From Bacteroidota bacterium (GTDB taxonomy: Bacteria > Bacteroidota > Bacteroidia > Cytophagales > Cytophagaceae): a DNA stretch of 64,000 bases. Positions 47,216 to 56,466 of this stretch are shown in pieces. The DNA lies in contig JAEYZG010000018.1 of the NCBI GenBank assembly GCA_023428135.1, forward strand, positions 124,001 to 188,000, in the 5' to 3' direction. Every line of letters starts with the position of its first letter. Within the stretch, counting starts at the first letter, position 1. The position numbers were made by a program, and so were the translations under genes. The notes beneath the pieces were generated by a model, which saw only the letters and a list, made by a program, of their open reading frames with translations, was not told where the DNA came from and searched no databases.

Positions 47216-48482
47216 ATGGGTATTCTTATTTCTTCTGATCTTTACATCTTTCAACCTCTTTGCTCAAACCTCCGACACAGAAAAAGATTTCCTTCAAAAT
47301 ACCTCTACAAGTCTTCTTAATAGAAGGATTTATTTTGATTGCCAATCCGGAAGCCTTGATAACGCACTCATTAAACTACTATCAGAGCAGAATATTTCCA
47401 TTTCCTATTCCTACGACAGGGTGAAGGATTTCTCTCTTAAAGCAAATCTATTTCAATCGGCTTTATTTTCACAGGTGCTGGATTACCTTCTTTTAAATAC
47501 AGGTTTAAATTATATTCTTGTTGGTAACATCATTGTTATCGTACCTGACGAAAGGCAGAAAGCGCCTGAAAAGTATTCCGATACTATTGTTAATAGTTCT
47601 GAGAAGGTCAAGGCTCACATCTATACTCCCAATCATAATCTTGAATATCTTCCCTATTCTGAAAGACGCAAAATACACAGGCTTTATAGGGATGAGCTTA
47701 GGTGGGCTGCGAGATTTAACCGCGACAAATATGTACTTGCTATTAATCCTGATTCAGTTGTCAAAGAGGTTAAAAAGCAAAATCAGAAAATAAGTAAAGA
47801 GCTTCCTCCTTTTTATTTTTCTTTGGGTATAGGGTTTACTGAATATACACCAATATATAGGAATAATCCTAAGTACGAATCTGTTAAAGAATTAAAATTA
47901 TCTAAAGTTATCAGTAGTACACTAATAGGCAGTTTGGGGTTGGGATTTCATTGGGGGAACTTTCTTATTGGGACAGGTTTTGAAGTAAGTTCCTTAAAAA
48001 CGAAGGGCTATGGGGGTGGTTTAGCTTTAAAAATGAAAAATGGACGTTGGGAGTATGAACATATTACCGTCTCATACAGTGATTCTTATTACATATATAC
48101 CATTCCAATTCAGATCTCTGCTTTTACAATCTGGAAGAGGTTTGTTTTGAGTGGTGGGGTAAAAACAGGTATAAGTTTTTTGCAGGCCGAAAAGGTTAGC
48201 AAGCATAAGTTTTCAAGTTATGTCGAATATAAATACAACGGGGAATCATACAGTGAAGAAACTCAAAAGACAATCCCTTTGTCAGCAGTAAAAGCAAATC
48301 TGGGATATCTCTTCGGGCAGCAGACTATTGTGACTTTAGGAGCTTCTTATAATTATAACTTTCAGTGGTTCGCTAAAAATACAATCTATACACTCTATCC
48401 GAATGGATTTACATTTGACATTTCGGTCTCTTATTTTTTTGGCAAAAATGATTTGAATAACCTTCTGAAAGTTAAGAAGTAA
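47208..48482 (+). CDS. outer-membrane barrel with N-terminal STN domain, partner of the sigma/FecR pair
   Basis: 424 aa from a GTG that overlaps the FecR gene by 8 bases; no ATG gives as good a signal peptide (MSKWVFLFLLIFTSFNLFAQ). Residues about 33-105 form an STN (secretin/TonB short N-terminal) domain: IYFDCQSGSLDNALIKLLSEQNISISYSYDR...LNYILVGNIIVIVPDE. The middle is a charged linker (YSERRKIHRLYRDEL) and the last 220 residues are an outer-membrane beta-barrel of 8-10 strands (ISSTLIGSLGLGFHWGNFLIGTGFEV ... FDISVSYFFG). There is no TonB plug domain or CarboxypepD_reg domain. In classical systems the STN domain belongs to a TonB receptor; here it sits on a small barrel, so the signal input is different. 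Barrel function inferred. Confidence 0.75.
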   Translation: MSKWVFLFLLIFTSFNLFAQTSDTEKDFLQNTSTSLLNRRIYFDCQSGSLDNALIKLLSEQNISISYSYDRVKDFSLKANLFQSALFSQVLDYLLLNTGLNYILVGNIIVIVPDERQKAPEKYSDTIVNSSEKVKAHIYTPNHNLEYLPYSERRKIHRLYRDELRWAARFNRDKYVLAINPDSVVKEVKKQNQKISKELPPFYFSLGIGFTEYTPIYRNNPKYESVKELKLSKVISSTLIGSLGLGFHWGNFLIGTGFEVSSLKTKGYGGGLALKMKNGRWEYEHITVSYSDSYYIYTIPIQISAFTIWKRFVLSGGVKTGISFLQAEKVSKHKFSSYVEYKYNGESYSEETQKTIPLSAVKANLGYLFGQQTIVTLGASYNYNFQWFAKNTIYTLYPNGFTFDISVSYFFGKNDLNNLLKVKK

Positions 48483-48751
48483 TTGTCTCCTGTTGAATAA
48501 TTTTTAGTTGTTGTATATTGTTCTCGGTCGCAAAATCCCGCAATCTTTCCATACATAAAACCTCATCCACATCGTGCCTCTGACAGGACACTCTTTCTTT
48601 ATCAATTAATCTTATCACTGACAAATAGGATAAAGTATCTGATGAAGAAAAATTAATTCAATATATAGAAAAGTTTTAGCAAAGGGGAAACTTTGGTTTG
48701 TGGGAAGACAGAGCAGAAATTATTTTAACTTGCACTATTATTCCTTTAAAT

Positions 48752-49420
48752 ATGAAGACCAGATCGCTATCATTTGTTGTTTCCCCGGAAATTGGAAAAG
48801 TTTCTGCTGAGTTGATTACTCCTGATTATCCAGTCTGTATAATAACACTGGCGCATGGAGCAGGGGCGGGAATGAATCATGAATTCATGGTGTCGATTTC
48901 AAAGTCACTTGCCGAACAAAACTTTGCGGTACTTCGATTCAATTTTCCATTTATGGAAAATCAAAAAAGAAGACCTGATTCTCCTGCTGTAGCTCACAAA
49001 ACGATTGAAGAGGCGATTAAAAAAGCCCTTGAATTATTTCCTTCTCTTCCGGTGTTTGTATCGGGCAAATCTTTTGGAGGAAGAATGAGTTCACAATATT
49101 TGGCAACGCAGCTGGCAGCTGATGTAAAAGGGATCATTTTTTTGGGATTTCCACTTCATCAATCAGGAAAACCTTCTGTAGAAAGAGCAGAACATCTAAA
49201 GAGTATAGTAGTTCCAATGCTTTTTTTGCAGGGTACCAGAGATACGTTGGCATCCAATGAGCTGATTGAGAAAGTGTGCACTTCCCTTCAGTTAGCAACC
49301 CTCAAAACAATTGAAGGAGCAAATCATGCATTCAAGGCAGGAAAACAAGATCTCATACCGCTACTTACAGATTCAACTACATCCTGGGTTAATAAGCAAA
49401 TAGGAGGCGGGACAAAATAA
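48752..49420 (+). CDS. alpha/beta hydrolase of the KANL3/Tex30 (dienelactone-hydrolase-like) family
   Basis: 222 aa from the ATG at 48752; the longer frame opens with a TTG and a non-conserved N terminus. The alpha/beta-hydrolase features are TLAHGAGAGMNHEFM (oxyanion region, 33-46), the nucleophile elbow GKSFGGR with S107, the acid D164 in QGTRDTLA and H192 in GANHAFK. This group of small cytosolic esterases/hydrolases has no fixed substrate known to me. It is 270 bases behind the STN-barrel gene and likely separately transcribed. Confidence 0.8.
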   Translation: MKTRSLSFVVSPEIGKVSAELITPDYPVCIITLAHGAGAGMNHEFMVSISKSLAEQNFAVLRFNFPFMENQKRRPDSPAVAHKTIEEAIKKALELFPSLPVFVSGKSFGGRMSSQYLATQLAADVKGIIFLGFPLHQSGKPSVERAEHLKSIVVPMLFLQGTRDTLASNELIEKVCTSLQLATLKTIEGANHAFKAGKQDLIPLLTDSTTSWVNKQIGGGTK

Positions 49421-49933
49421 TGAATGGCTATTTAAAATCCTCTCTCATCCTCTAGCAATACAAATGCAAAGGCGCATTATCAATATGTTTCTTAACTGTA
49501 TTAATTCCCTTTAACACAAATTGCACGCTTTACAAAAGCGCGCCCAATGTCGTTAAGTTAAGGATTGTTTGGTCATCGTAAGCCCTGCAAAGGATCTAAG
49601 ACATGGAAACAACCACAGATCCCTCGTTCATCGGGATGACAAAATTCAAGATAGGTTCTTATTTTAACGACATTGAAAGCCCGCCAGCCTTCTGAGCTGG
49701 TTTACGCGGGAAAGCTGGGGTTAGAGAAATTTAAGCCAGAGTAAGTGGAAAAGCAAACGAGAACTATGGACAGTTTAGAGAACTGGCTATTTTCTTTATA
49801 TTAGTTTTGTAAAAGTTGAGAGAAAGGTGGGGCACGCATTTCCAAATGCGCTCCAGCTGGATTCTCTTCATTACACATATATCCTTGATAAGTTCTTAAT
49901 TATAGTTAGAAGTTCAATAAAAGACGAACAAAA
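49421..49933. other. intergenic region with inverted and dispersed repeats
   Basis: A 12-bp inverted pair, CAATGTCGTTAA at 49545-49556 and its complement TTAACGACATTG at 49664-49675, encloses sequence with ATCGGGATGAC-type words common in Bacteroidota repeats. The phrase GGAAAAGCAAACGAGAACTATGG (49748-49770) recurs at 51851. No gene is seen. Confidence 0.5.
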
Positions 49934-50266
49934 ATGGTCTTTATAAGAGTTGTTATTAATTTGCTTTTTCTCATTTATGTCGGTTTACTGGCTTTTTATC
50001 TTTTTTTCATGCCCTCAGTGACTTTGATTGTCTTTAGATTTATTCTTTCATTTGTAAATTTAATAGTAGCTTTTCTATTAGTTAGAAATATATTTAGAGA
50101 GACTAATCTTATTGATTTTTTATATGGAAAGGTTAATCTTAGTAATTTTTTAAGTTTATGTATTCTTACAATTGCTTTCATTGTAACTATAATTGATTTT
50201 CCAATTCAAGGATTGATTATACTTTTCTTGACATCTGGCGATTTTGGTAAAGCCTGGGGGCATTGA
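49934..50266 (+). CDS. small integral membrane protein of unknown function
   Basis: 110 aa, extremely hydrophobic, with three to four membrane helices: about 4-26 (VVINLLFLIYVGLLAFYLFF), 28-52 (VTLIVFRFILSFVNLIVAFLLV) and 70-102 (LSLCILTIAFIVTIIDFPIQGLIILFL). No recognised family and no charged catalytic motif. The ATG follows an A-rich leader. Such small membrane proteins are often accessory subunits, immunity proteins or stress-linked proteins; nothing in the context decides this. Confidence 0.55.
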   Translation: MVFIRVVINLLFLIYVGLLAFYLFFMPSVTLIVFRFILSFVNLIVAFLLVRNIFRETNLIDFLYGKVNLSNFLSLCILTIAFIVTIIDFPIQGLIILFLTSGDFGKAWGH

Positions 50267-50326
50267 TTTAACTTTTATTGTTTCATTATATAATTTTTTT
50301 CTGCCAGAACAGTGGAATCGCAGCTA

Positions 50327-50573
50327 CTCCCCGGCCGGTGTTTGCACCATAACCGTCAACCTAACATTGTTTTGTAAACAACAAACGTCAATATTGCCAT
50401 TCTGAGCCCTGCGAAGAATCTGATAGTTCCAAAATGACTTGCCATTTCAATCAAGAATCTGCCTGATAGCTCAATTTTAAATCTTTTGGAAAGCTCAGAT
50501 GTTTCGCAAGCTCAACATGACAGGGTATTGTTTAGCTAAGTTGACGGAGATGGTGCAAACACCGGCCGGGGAG
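50327..50573. repeat. MITE-like element with REP-type ends
   Basis: The ends are inverted repeats of each other: CTCCCCGGCCGGTGTTTGCACCAT at 50327-50350 is exactly complementary to 50550-50573. Eight more matching bases (CCGTCAAC / GTTGACGG) follow after a short gap, and the next bases are partly similar. The 150-base interior has ATTCTGAGCCCTGCGAAGAAT, an imperfect palindrome of a kind common in Bacteroidota. There is no ORF inside. A single copy of the same tip occurs at 56243-56266. Confidence 0.7.
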
Positions 50574-50600
50574 GATAGGCATTATGTTTCTACTTCCTTA

Positions 50601-51563
50601 TTAGGCATTCTGTTGTGCTAACCATTTTACAATTGATCGGGTAGTTTCTTCTGGCTTTTCTTGTTGAATCCAATGACCACAATCCAGACTAACAATATCC
50701 AAATTAGGAACAATGTTTTTCAGGTTTTCAGATTTTGGAATCGTATCCCGTTCACCATATATCATAAGAGTCGGCTGATGAATGATTGGGGCTACGTCCG
50801 CCATTAAGTGCCAGTTTCTATCAAGGTTTCTGTACCAATTTATACTTCCCGTAAAGCCTGATGTTTCAAAGGCAGAAACAAACACAGACAGCTCGTTGTC
50901 TTCCATTAAGGGTTCCCCAAGTGGTTTTTCTGCTCTTGCAAGGTTTATCATCAGCATTCCTGGCTCTGGTGGGGTAGGTGGTATGTTTTTGCGGAATATG
51001 TTACGAAGGAACCTGGATGTATTTTCATTCATTATAGCATCTGCTACTCCTGATTGTCGATTGAAGTGAACAAAATAGAAGTCTCCTCCAAATATTGCTT
51101 CCATAAACTCAATCCATGGCTTTTCTCCACGCTCTTGATAAGGCAAAGCCAAGTTTATTATTTTATTTACCCGTTCAGGATGCAATAGTGCCAGACTCCA
51201 AACGACATTTGCACCCCAATCGTGACCAACAAAAGTGGCATCTTCATATCCAAAGTAATCGAGCAGTGCTACCAGGTCACCAGTCAGGTGTTCAATGTCG
51301 TATGCCGTTACTTCGGTCGGACTGGATGAATTGCCATAACCTCTCTGGTTTGGAATGATGACATGATAGCCAGCTGCAACAAGTGCAGGTACTTGATGAC
51401 ACCAGGAAAAAGCATGTTCCGGAAAGCCGTGACATAGTATTATAGGTTTTCCAGCATTTTGTTTACCTGCTTCAAAGACTTCCAGCTCCACACCGTTGAC
51501 TGAAATAAGAGTGGGTTTCGGAAAATTGATTGAGTTAAACATTGAATTAATTTCGTTTGTCAT
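50601..51563 (-). CDS. alpha/beta hydrolase, soluble epoxide hydrolase type
   Basis: 320 aa, no signal peptide. The alpha/beta-hydrolase core has HGFPEHAFSW (oxyanion loop, HGFP at 45-48), the nucleophile D115 in VGHDWGA, the acid D273 in YGERDTIP and H297 in DCGHWIQQE. An Asp nucleophile with this neighbourhood is typical of epoxide hydrolases and haloalkane dehalogenases. A cap domain (about 140-215) with NWYRNLDRNW provides likely tyrosine ligands of the epoxide oxygen. It would open an epoxide to a diol in the cytosol; the real substrate is unknown. The gene stands alone next to the MITE-like element. Confidence 0.87.
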   Translation of the reverse strand: MTNEINSMFNSINFPKPTLISVNGVELEVFEAGKQNAGKPIILCHGFPEHAFSWCHQVPALVAAGYHVIIPNQRGYGNSSSPTEVTAYDIEHLTGDLVALLDYFGYEDATFVGHDWGANVVWSLALLHPERVNKIINLALPYQERGEKPWIEFMEAIFGGDFYFVHFNRQSGVADAIMNENTSRFLRNIFRKNIPPTPPEPGMLMINLARAEKPLGEPLMEDNELSVFVSAFETSGFTGSINWYRNLDRNWHLMADVAPIIHQPTLMIYGERDTIPKSENLKNIVPNLDIVSLDCGHWIQQEKPEETTRSIVKWLAQQNA

Positions 51564-51905
51564 TTTTATTCTTTAAAAGATTAATTAATGATGCAAACTT
51601 ATACCTGCAAGGTGACAGCCTTATGTCAGGAGGGGTACATTTTTTCAGAATGGCTGCATTAAAAACTACAAATTAATAAACTTGCCCTCACTTGTGGGCA
51701 GAAGCCAAATAGACTTCAGGTAGGGGGAAGAAAGCAAGAGTATCTGGAATACTTGTATCTTGTGTTGGGCTAGTTAGGAGTATGGAATAGCGATGCAATC
51801 GCTATTCTCGTGAATCCTCGTTAATTTTATTTTAATTAGCCAGGTCTGTGGAAAAGCAAACGAGGACTATGGGCTGCAAATAATTATTGCCAGTTAGTTC
51901 TTCTT
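51564..51905. other. intergenic region carrying a dispersed hairpin repeat
   Basis: About 340 bases. AATAAACTTGCCCTCACTTGTGGGCAG and AGACTTCAGG (about 51677-51721) belong to the family of hairpin repeats seen at 55.9, 61.1 and 61.5 kb. GGAAAAGCAAACGAGGACTATGG (51851-51873) matches 49748-49770. No gene is seen. Confidence 0.5.
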
Positions 51906-53087
51906 TTATAAATTAACCTTATAATCATTTATAGCGTTTTGTCTCAGCTTTATTTTTTCCTGCTCTACCCATATATCCAGTTGCTCCTTTATCAATTCCT
52001 GGTGCGCCTGCTCAATCAGATGAAGCGTCTCTTTATTATTTAAAATTTCCTGGCCTACCTTTTCCTGTTCCATACTGGCAATCAGAGTAAGGTGGTTGTT
52101 GAGCTTTTGATTTCTTAAGCTAATAGAAGAAATTTCATCAATTTCATAATCATATTCAATGGTTTTCAGGAGATGATCATATGGCCCGAAGGGAGACAAT
52201 AATTTGGCAAAAATAGGTGCAATTTCTATGGAAATTAACAATAGAACAATGGCCAGCGACGGACCTAAAGGCAGCTCGTGCAGCGCATTCAAACGCGCCA
52301 TTAATCCGTTTGCAAAAGTAGTTTTCAGTTCTTCCTTGTATTTTACCTTGTCATTTTTCAGTGCTTGAATTTCCTGATTAATTAAACTGATACGGCTATC
52401 ATTCTGAGCTTTCAGTTCCTGGTATTCTTTGTCAGATTTTATGTATTTATCCTGTTTGCGCTTGCATTCGGAACCTTCGCCTTTAGCGCCGGTACCGCAA
52501 GATCCTTCGCATTCGCACTTATAATCTGCATAATATTTTTCTCTTTGTTGATAACGTTCCTCCGTCTTCGCATTCAATAATTCTATGGCTTCTGACTTTG
52601 CTTTTATTTTTTGCTCATACAAAAGATCCATCTCTTCTGTTTTCTTCATTCCTGCATAATGCATTTGTTCATTGATCTCCTGTTCAAAAATTTTAAGCTC
52701 CAACGGTTTTGAAATGACAATGGCCAGGAATATAGCCAGCAATAATCGGGGTGTAACTTGTTTTAGTTGTCCGTATTTGCCCTCGCTTTTTTTAATAGTA
52801 GAAACAATAAATCTATCGAGGTTAAAAACTAAACTACCCCAGAACAAACCCAATACAATAGCAAGAGCAATATTATTAAATACCGTATACAAGGCATATC
52901 CACCTGATAAAGAAGCCAGCACTCCGGTAAAAAAAACAGTTGCACCGATACTTGCATATTTATTGTGCTCTGAGGCAGGACAACGCTGAAGAATATTTTT
53001 GTCTGCAGCCGAACAAAATATAAAAAAATTTTGCAGTGGACTAAAAAGAATCTTTGGTGTTTCTTCTGTCTGATTTAGGTTGCTCAT
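51906..53087 (-). CDS. DUF4407 membrane protein with coiled-coil and Cys-rich loop
   Basis: 393 aa, matches the DUF4407 family by its membrane pattern: helices at about 46-66 (ASIGATVFFTGVLASLSGGYA), 72-90, 112-128 (PRLLLAIFLAIVISKPLELKI) and about 280-300 (SLAIVLLLISIEIAPIFAKLL). Between the third and fourth helices lies a long charged coiled-coil (about 130-275) with a Cys-rich segment (YKCECEGSCGTGAKGEGSECKRK). The family function is unknown. It overlaps the upstream gene by 47 bases (53041-53087), which implies coupled translation and a joint role of the two products. The C terminus (about 310-393) is again charged and helical. Confidence 0.8.
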   Translation of the reverse strand: MSNLNQTEETPKILFSPLQNFFIFCSAADKNILQRCPASEHNKYASIGATVFFTGVLASLSGGYALYTVFNNIALAIVLGLFWGSLVFNLDRFIVSTIKKSEGKYGQLKQVTPRLLLAIFLAIVISKPLELKIFEQEINEQMHYAGMKKTEEMDLLYEQKIKAKSEAIELLNAKTEERYQQREKYYADYKCECEGSCGTGAKGEGSECKRKQDKYIKSDKEYQELKAQNDSRISLINQEIQALKNDKVKYKEELKTTFANGLMARLNALHELPLGPSLAIVLLLISIEIAPIFAKLLSPFGPYDHLLKTIEYDYEIDEISSISLRNQKLNNHLTLIASMEQEKVGQEILNNKETLHLIEQAHQELIKEQLDIWVEQEKIKLRQNAINDYKVNL

Positions 53088-54309
53088 AATATGATTGTAT
53101 TGATTGAATAGCTTTAATTATCCCCATTCTGGGAGAATATTTCTCTTTTAAAAAATTAAACAGACCTTCCTTTAAAGTATTTAAGTTCATTTTTCCCTCC
53201 CTGAAGTAGGAACGTTCCTTCAATATTTTTTTTCTAAGATGAAGGTACTCTTGTTTTTTGAATGCAGGAAAATGTTCTGTTTTATCATTAAGCAGAAGTG
53301 GAATAGAAATTGAATACTTATTTGTTTCAAAGGGGATAACTGATATTAAATTTTCTTTAAGCAGAGGGATGGGAAATACCAGGATTTGAATTTTCCTGTT
53401 AAAGGTCTTGTTAAAGATCAACGCTTTTATTTCTATTTGAAGAGAAGAAGATGGAATAAAAGTGTATTCTCCTACAGTTTCTGATTTGTCAAAAGGCATA
53501 ATTTTCACTTCCGTAGCCTTGGGTAAATTCCATGTCAGTTTTACCTGGTTCCCATTAGATACGCCATATACATGCGGATGAAGATCCGAATTTACCAGAC
53601 TGTTGTATTGCATCGTCCCTTCACTGATGTACCCTATATCATAAGTAATTTCCGGATCAGCTTCCGAAACTCTTACCTGTATTGCTTTATATTGAAATTG
53701 ATGATTGTTGGAAGCGCCGATTTTAATGATAGTATCTTGTTCAAGTTTGATTTTTTTTCTACCATAAGCTTCTACCTCTCCAAGTCCCTGGACAATAACT
53801 TTGAAGGCACCATCCACTTCCCAGTTCACCTCTACAGTATCACCTTTCAGGATTAAGGGTTCAGATACGTTAATCCTTATTCTTATATCTTTTCCTATTA
53901 AGTATGGTTTGCCTTCTTGTCTTTTTCTTTGAAAATCAATTAGAGCATTTTGAAAAACAAGACTATCCTGATCTAGTTCATGAATGGCCTGACCCTCTTC
54001 AGTAGCATAATAAATAAATTCTCTAAAATCTATCAGACACTTCCAGTTTTTGGTGGTTGCATTGTTTTTTATTAAATATACACTTCCACCCTTATTAATC
54101 AGTTCGCAGAATTTGCTATACAGGAAGGGATTTTCTTTTAATAATATTTTATTCTCAATATCGAGAAACAGCTCGAGTGCTATTCGTTTTTCAACCAGAT
54201 TGATGCAGGAAATTAATATATCGCTGGTGAGCAGATTTTCCTGGTGAATCATCAAGGCATGCTCTGCCTTTTGTATCTCCGCAATCAGTGTCTGATTTTT
54301 ATCTTTCAT
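53041..54309 (-). CDS. cytosolic protein with Ig-like beta-sandwich, coupled to the DUF4407 gene
   Basis: 422 aa, no signal peptide. The first 135 residues are helical. Residues about 145-225 form an Ig-like beta-sandwich (IRINVSEPLILKGDTVEVNWEVDGAFKVIVQGLGEVEAYGRKKIKL) and about 265-320 a second similar sandwich (VKLTWNLPKATEVKIMPF). The C terminus is helical and basic. I do not recognise a family. The last 47 bases overlap the start of the DUF4407 gene. An adaptor that binds the cytosolic coiled-coil of that membrane protein is possible but inferred. Confidence 0.6.
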   Translation of the reverse strand: MKDKNQTLIAEIQKAEHALMIHQENLLTSDILISCINLVEKRIALELFLDIENKILLKENPFLYSKFCELINKGGSVYLIKNNATTKNWKCLIDFREFIYYATEEGQAIHELDQDSLVFQNALIDFQRKRQEGKPYLIGKDIRIRINVSEPLILKGDTVEVNWEVDGAFKVIVQGLGEVEAYGRKKIKLEQDTIIKIGASNNHQFQYKAIQVRVSEADPEITYDIGYISEGTMQYNSLVNSDLHPHVYGVSNGNQVKLTWNLPKATEVKIMPFDKSETVGEYTFIPSSSLQIEIKALIFNKTFNRKIQILVFPIPLLKENLISVIPFETNKYSISIPLLLNDKTEHFPAFKKQEYLHLRKKILKERSYFREGKMNLNTLKEGLFNFLKEKYSPRMGIIKAIQSIQSYYEQPKSDRRNTKDSF

Positions 54310-54635
54310 TTGCCTAAAACAAAACTAAAACTCTGTTAATATACAAAAAGACTACTGAAAAACTGAATCCATAATAAAAACTGTATCCTGTCAGGGGGCT
54401 ATCACTGAAAGCTTCTGCCTTGCGCGGAGACATGGGCATTAAGACTACTCTGATGTGTTTGTAACCTACATGCTACTCTTCCCTATCTTCTCATATCGAA
54501 TTATTTTACCATTTATTAAAGCGAATTTTCCTGCTATTAATGATGGTCGTAGGGGACGCTACGGGGCGTTCACGCCCTTCAAAATTATATATTTTCCCCT
54601 TTACAATATCTATTTTGTATCTCACATCACCCAAG
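54310..54635. other. gene-free stretch between minus-strand genes
   Basis: About 325 bases holding the upstream region of the 422-aa gene and the end of the 159-aa gene. The short plus-strand frames here are Phe/Pro-rich noise and overlap the real minus-strand gene. No repeat identified. Confidence 0.35.
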
Positions 54636-55115
54636 CTAATCCCAATCATCAAAAGAGTCACCACTATGACCATCGTCAAGGCCAGTCGTTGCTATTGGAA
54701 GCTTTGCATAGAGGCCAGCACTATGATGTTTTTGGCCGCGGAAGAAGCGCATCCTGTAATCCAAACCTATGTAGTAATTGATCCAACCTGTACCCTGAAG
54801 CCCCAGTTTCGCTCCATCTCCTCCACCAACTTGCAATACCGGGCCTGCAGACACACCCGTGACACCAATGCCGGTTTGCAGCTCTGAGTAAAATCTTGTT
54901 GTTTTTCTGCGATCGAATTCAATTCCAAAATCGACACTGTGAGGAAATTTGTTGACATTCCAGTATGCTACTTCTATGGCAAAAGACACGGTTGGTTTTC
55001 CTCGCCCAAAGTTCACATGCAGCATAGGGCCAGCCGTCCAAATCTCTTGGGCTTGAGCATTCAAATTAACAAAGAATAAAAAAGCGGCAATAATCAGTAT
55101 TTTATGAGAGATCAT
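54636..55115 (-). CDS. small outer-membrane protein, probably an eight-stranded barrel
   Basis: 159 aa with a signal peptide (MISHKILIIAAFLFFVNLNAQAQ). The rest is glycine- and aromatic-rich with alternating hydrophobic residues, as in small beta-barrels (WTAGPMLHVNFGRGKPTVSFAIEVAYW, FYSELQTGIGVTGVSAGPVLQVGG, WINYYIGLDYRMRFF, HSAGLYAKLPI). It ends with the acidic tail DDGHSGDSFDDWD. No family or function is assigned. The location in a region of repeats, without operon partners, gives no hint. Confidence 0.65.
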   Translation of the reverse strand: MISHKILIIAAFLFFVNLNAQAQEIWTAGPMLHVNFGRGKPTVSFAIEVAYWNVNKFPHSVDFGIEFDRRKTTRFYSELQTGIGVTGVSAGPVLQVGGGDGAKLGLQGTGWINYYIGLDYRMRFFRGQKHHSAGLYAKLPIATTGLDDGHSGDSFDDWD

Positions 55116-55557
55116 AAACTAATTTAAAGATATTGGTTAGCATTTCAAAATTTCGCGAGATGCTCCCTGTCCGGTATCAGCACCGGATGGAATCTTTCAA
55201 TCACGCTTAACCAAAATATTCTCTGTAATCTGTGATAAATGAATAGCTTTTATCACCTTCCAAATATGAGAAATGAAATATCATTCTTTCAGTTTTACAA
55301 TTGATGCTGTCGACACCAGCGGGGGCAGATTGATCAAGGAATAAGAAAAGGAGTAACATTTTTGAGCAACTGCAAGAGATAAAAGTGATCCAGTACAGAC
55401 CTGTGAGGAGCGACATTTCAATATGTCTGCACCGGACGAAATTTTTTAATCAAAGCTTAACCAAAATATTCTCTGTAATCTGTGATAAAAGAAATTCAAA
55501 AATAAAAGGGAATGATAAATAAAAAAAGTGCGCCGGTATTAAAAAGGTTGCCCTTAA

Positions 55558-55613
55558 TTGTCTGAACTGGGATCCATGGGATTATTTTGTCTGAACTGGG
55601 ATCCATGGGATTA
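55558..55613. repeat. two tandem copies of a 27-base unit
   Basis: TTGTCTGAACTGGGATCCAT plus GGGATTA occurs at 55558-55584 and again, identical, at 55587-55613. A GGATCC site lies in each. Confidence 0.9.
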
Positions 55614-55711
55614 AGGGATAGACAGGATTATCTACGATGTTATAAAGTGAAAAATCAGCTGTGGTGGATATTTAATATCCTCTTTCATCCTCTCGCATTA
55701 CAAATGCTCTA

Positions 55712-55866
55712 CCCCGGCCGGTTTCTCCACCGGACGGAACCTTTCAATCACTGCTTAACCAAAATATTCTCTGTATTCTGTTATAGAAGAATATTTATTA
55801 TCTCCTTCCATATAAAACGAAGCAGAAGACCACTTGTAAGATCAATGATTTCCAATTAACTATTCC
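55712..55866. repeat. long direct repeat, left copy, flanking the GH9/AraC island
   Basis: Starts with a REP hairpin (CCCCGGCCGGTTTCTCCACC), continues GGACGGAACCTTTCAATCAC, TGCTTAACCAAAATATTC, and ends TTTCCAATTAACTATTCC. A near-identical copy lies at 60566-60717. About 90% of positions agree by eye. Confidence 0.8.
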
Positions 55867-56242
55867 TTAACCCGGAAGGAGGATTTGAAAATAGTGTTGG
55901 ATTCTTTATTCCAAAATTTCTGCTTTGCAATCGGCAAGTCAATAGACTTGCTCTCATTTGTGGGCAGAAGTCAGAAGACTTCAGTCAGACGGGGAAAAGT
56001 CCTTACCTCGAAGAGGTCAAATGTTTATAGATAAGAGCAGACATATAACATACGACCCTGTAGGGGGCGCACCAAGGCAATGCCGAGCTATCTATAAATA
56101 TTTACTCCCTTCGGGATTGTGAGAATGTCTGAATCAGGATTTACAGTTTTTTAGAATTAACAGAATTTTGGTTATCCCCGCCATGGACTTCCCAGACTAC
56201 AGCCATCAACTTAACTAAGTAAAGATTCCTTAAGTTGCCCTA

Positions 56243-56266
56243 TGGTGCAGACACCGGCCGGGGAGG
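56243..56266 (-). repeat. single REP tip identical to the MITE-like ends
   Basis: ATGGTGCAGACACCGGCCGGGGAG differs in one base from the tip of the element at 50327-50573. Confidence 0.7.
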
Positions 56267-56466
56267 AGAGGTGTGGCCTGTCGGGGGACACGGAAGTGGA
56301 CTTAGCCCAAAGAGGGGATATTCTCTTATACACAGTACTTTATTAACTTGTCAAAATTTAAAAATTCCTTATCATTTGTTGTTAAGGCTTTTTTGTGCTC
56401 ATTTCTCCAGTTTTTTGCCAATTCTGTTTCAGTCAGAATTTTTAGGTTTCCGGTAAAAAACATGAT

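Larger units (their letters stand above)
55116..56466. other. repeat-rich gene-free region before the GH9 gene
   Basis: About 1350 bases without a real gene. It contains REP-type hairpin units at 55162-55245 and 55418-55493, a tandem repeat (55558-55613), the first long direct repeat (55712-55866), a GAAGTCAGAAGACTTC hairpin unit (55935-55990) and an inverted REP tip (56243-56266). ORFs that cross these repeats (for example one ending TDYREYFG) are repeat translations. Confidence 0.6.

Noticed and set aside
55207..55416. Minus-strand ORF of 69 aa ending TDYREYFG
   Set aside because: Its end is the translation of the dispersed repeat CCAAAATATTCTCTGTAATC; the rest is unsupported.
55587..55859. 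Plus-strand ORF of 90 aa
   Set aside because: It crosses the tandem repeat and the long direct repeat; the frame is set by repeats, not by coding constraint.
55116..56466. CRISPR array
   Set aside because: The repeats differ in length and spacing, contain strong hairpins and have no regular unique spacers; no cas genes are in the window.
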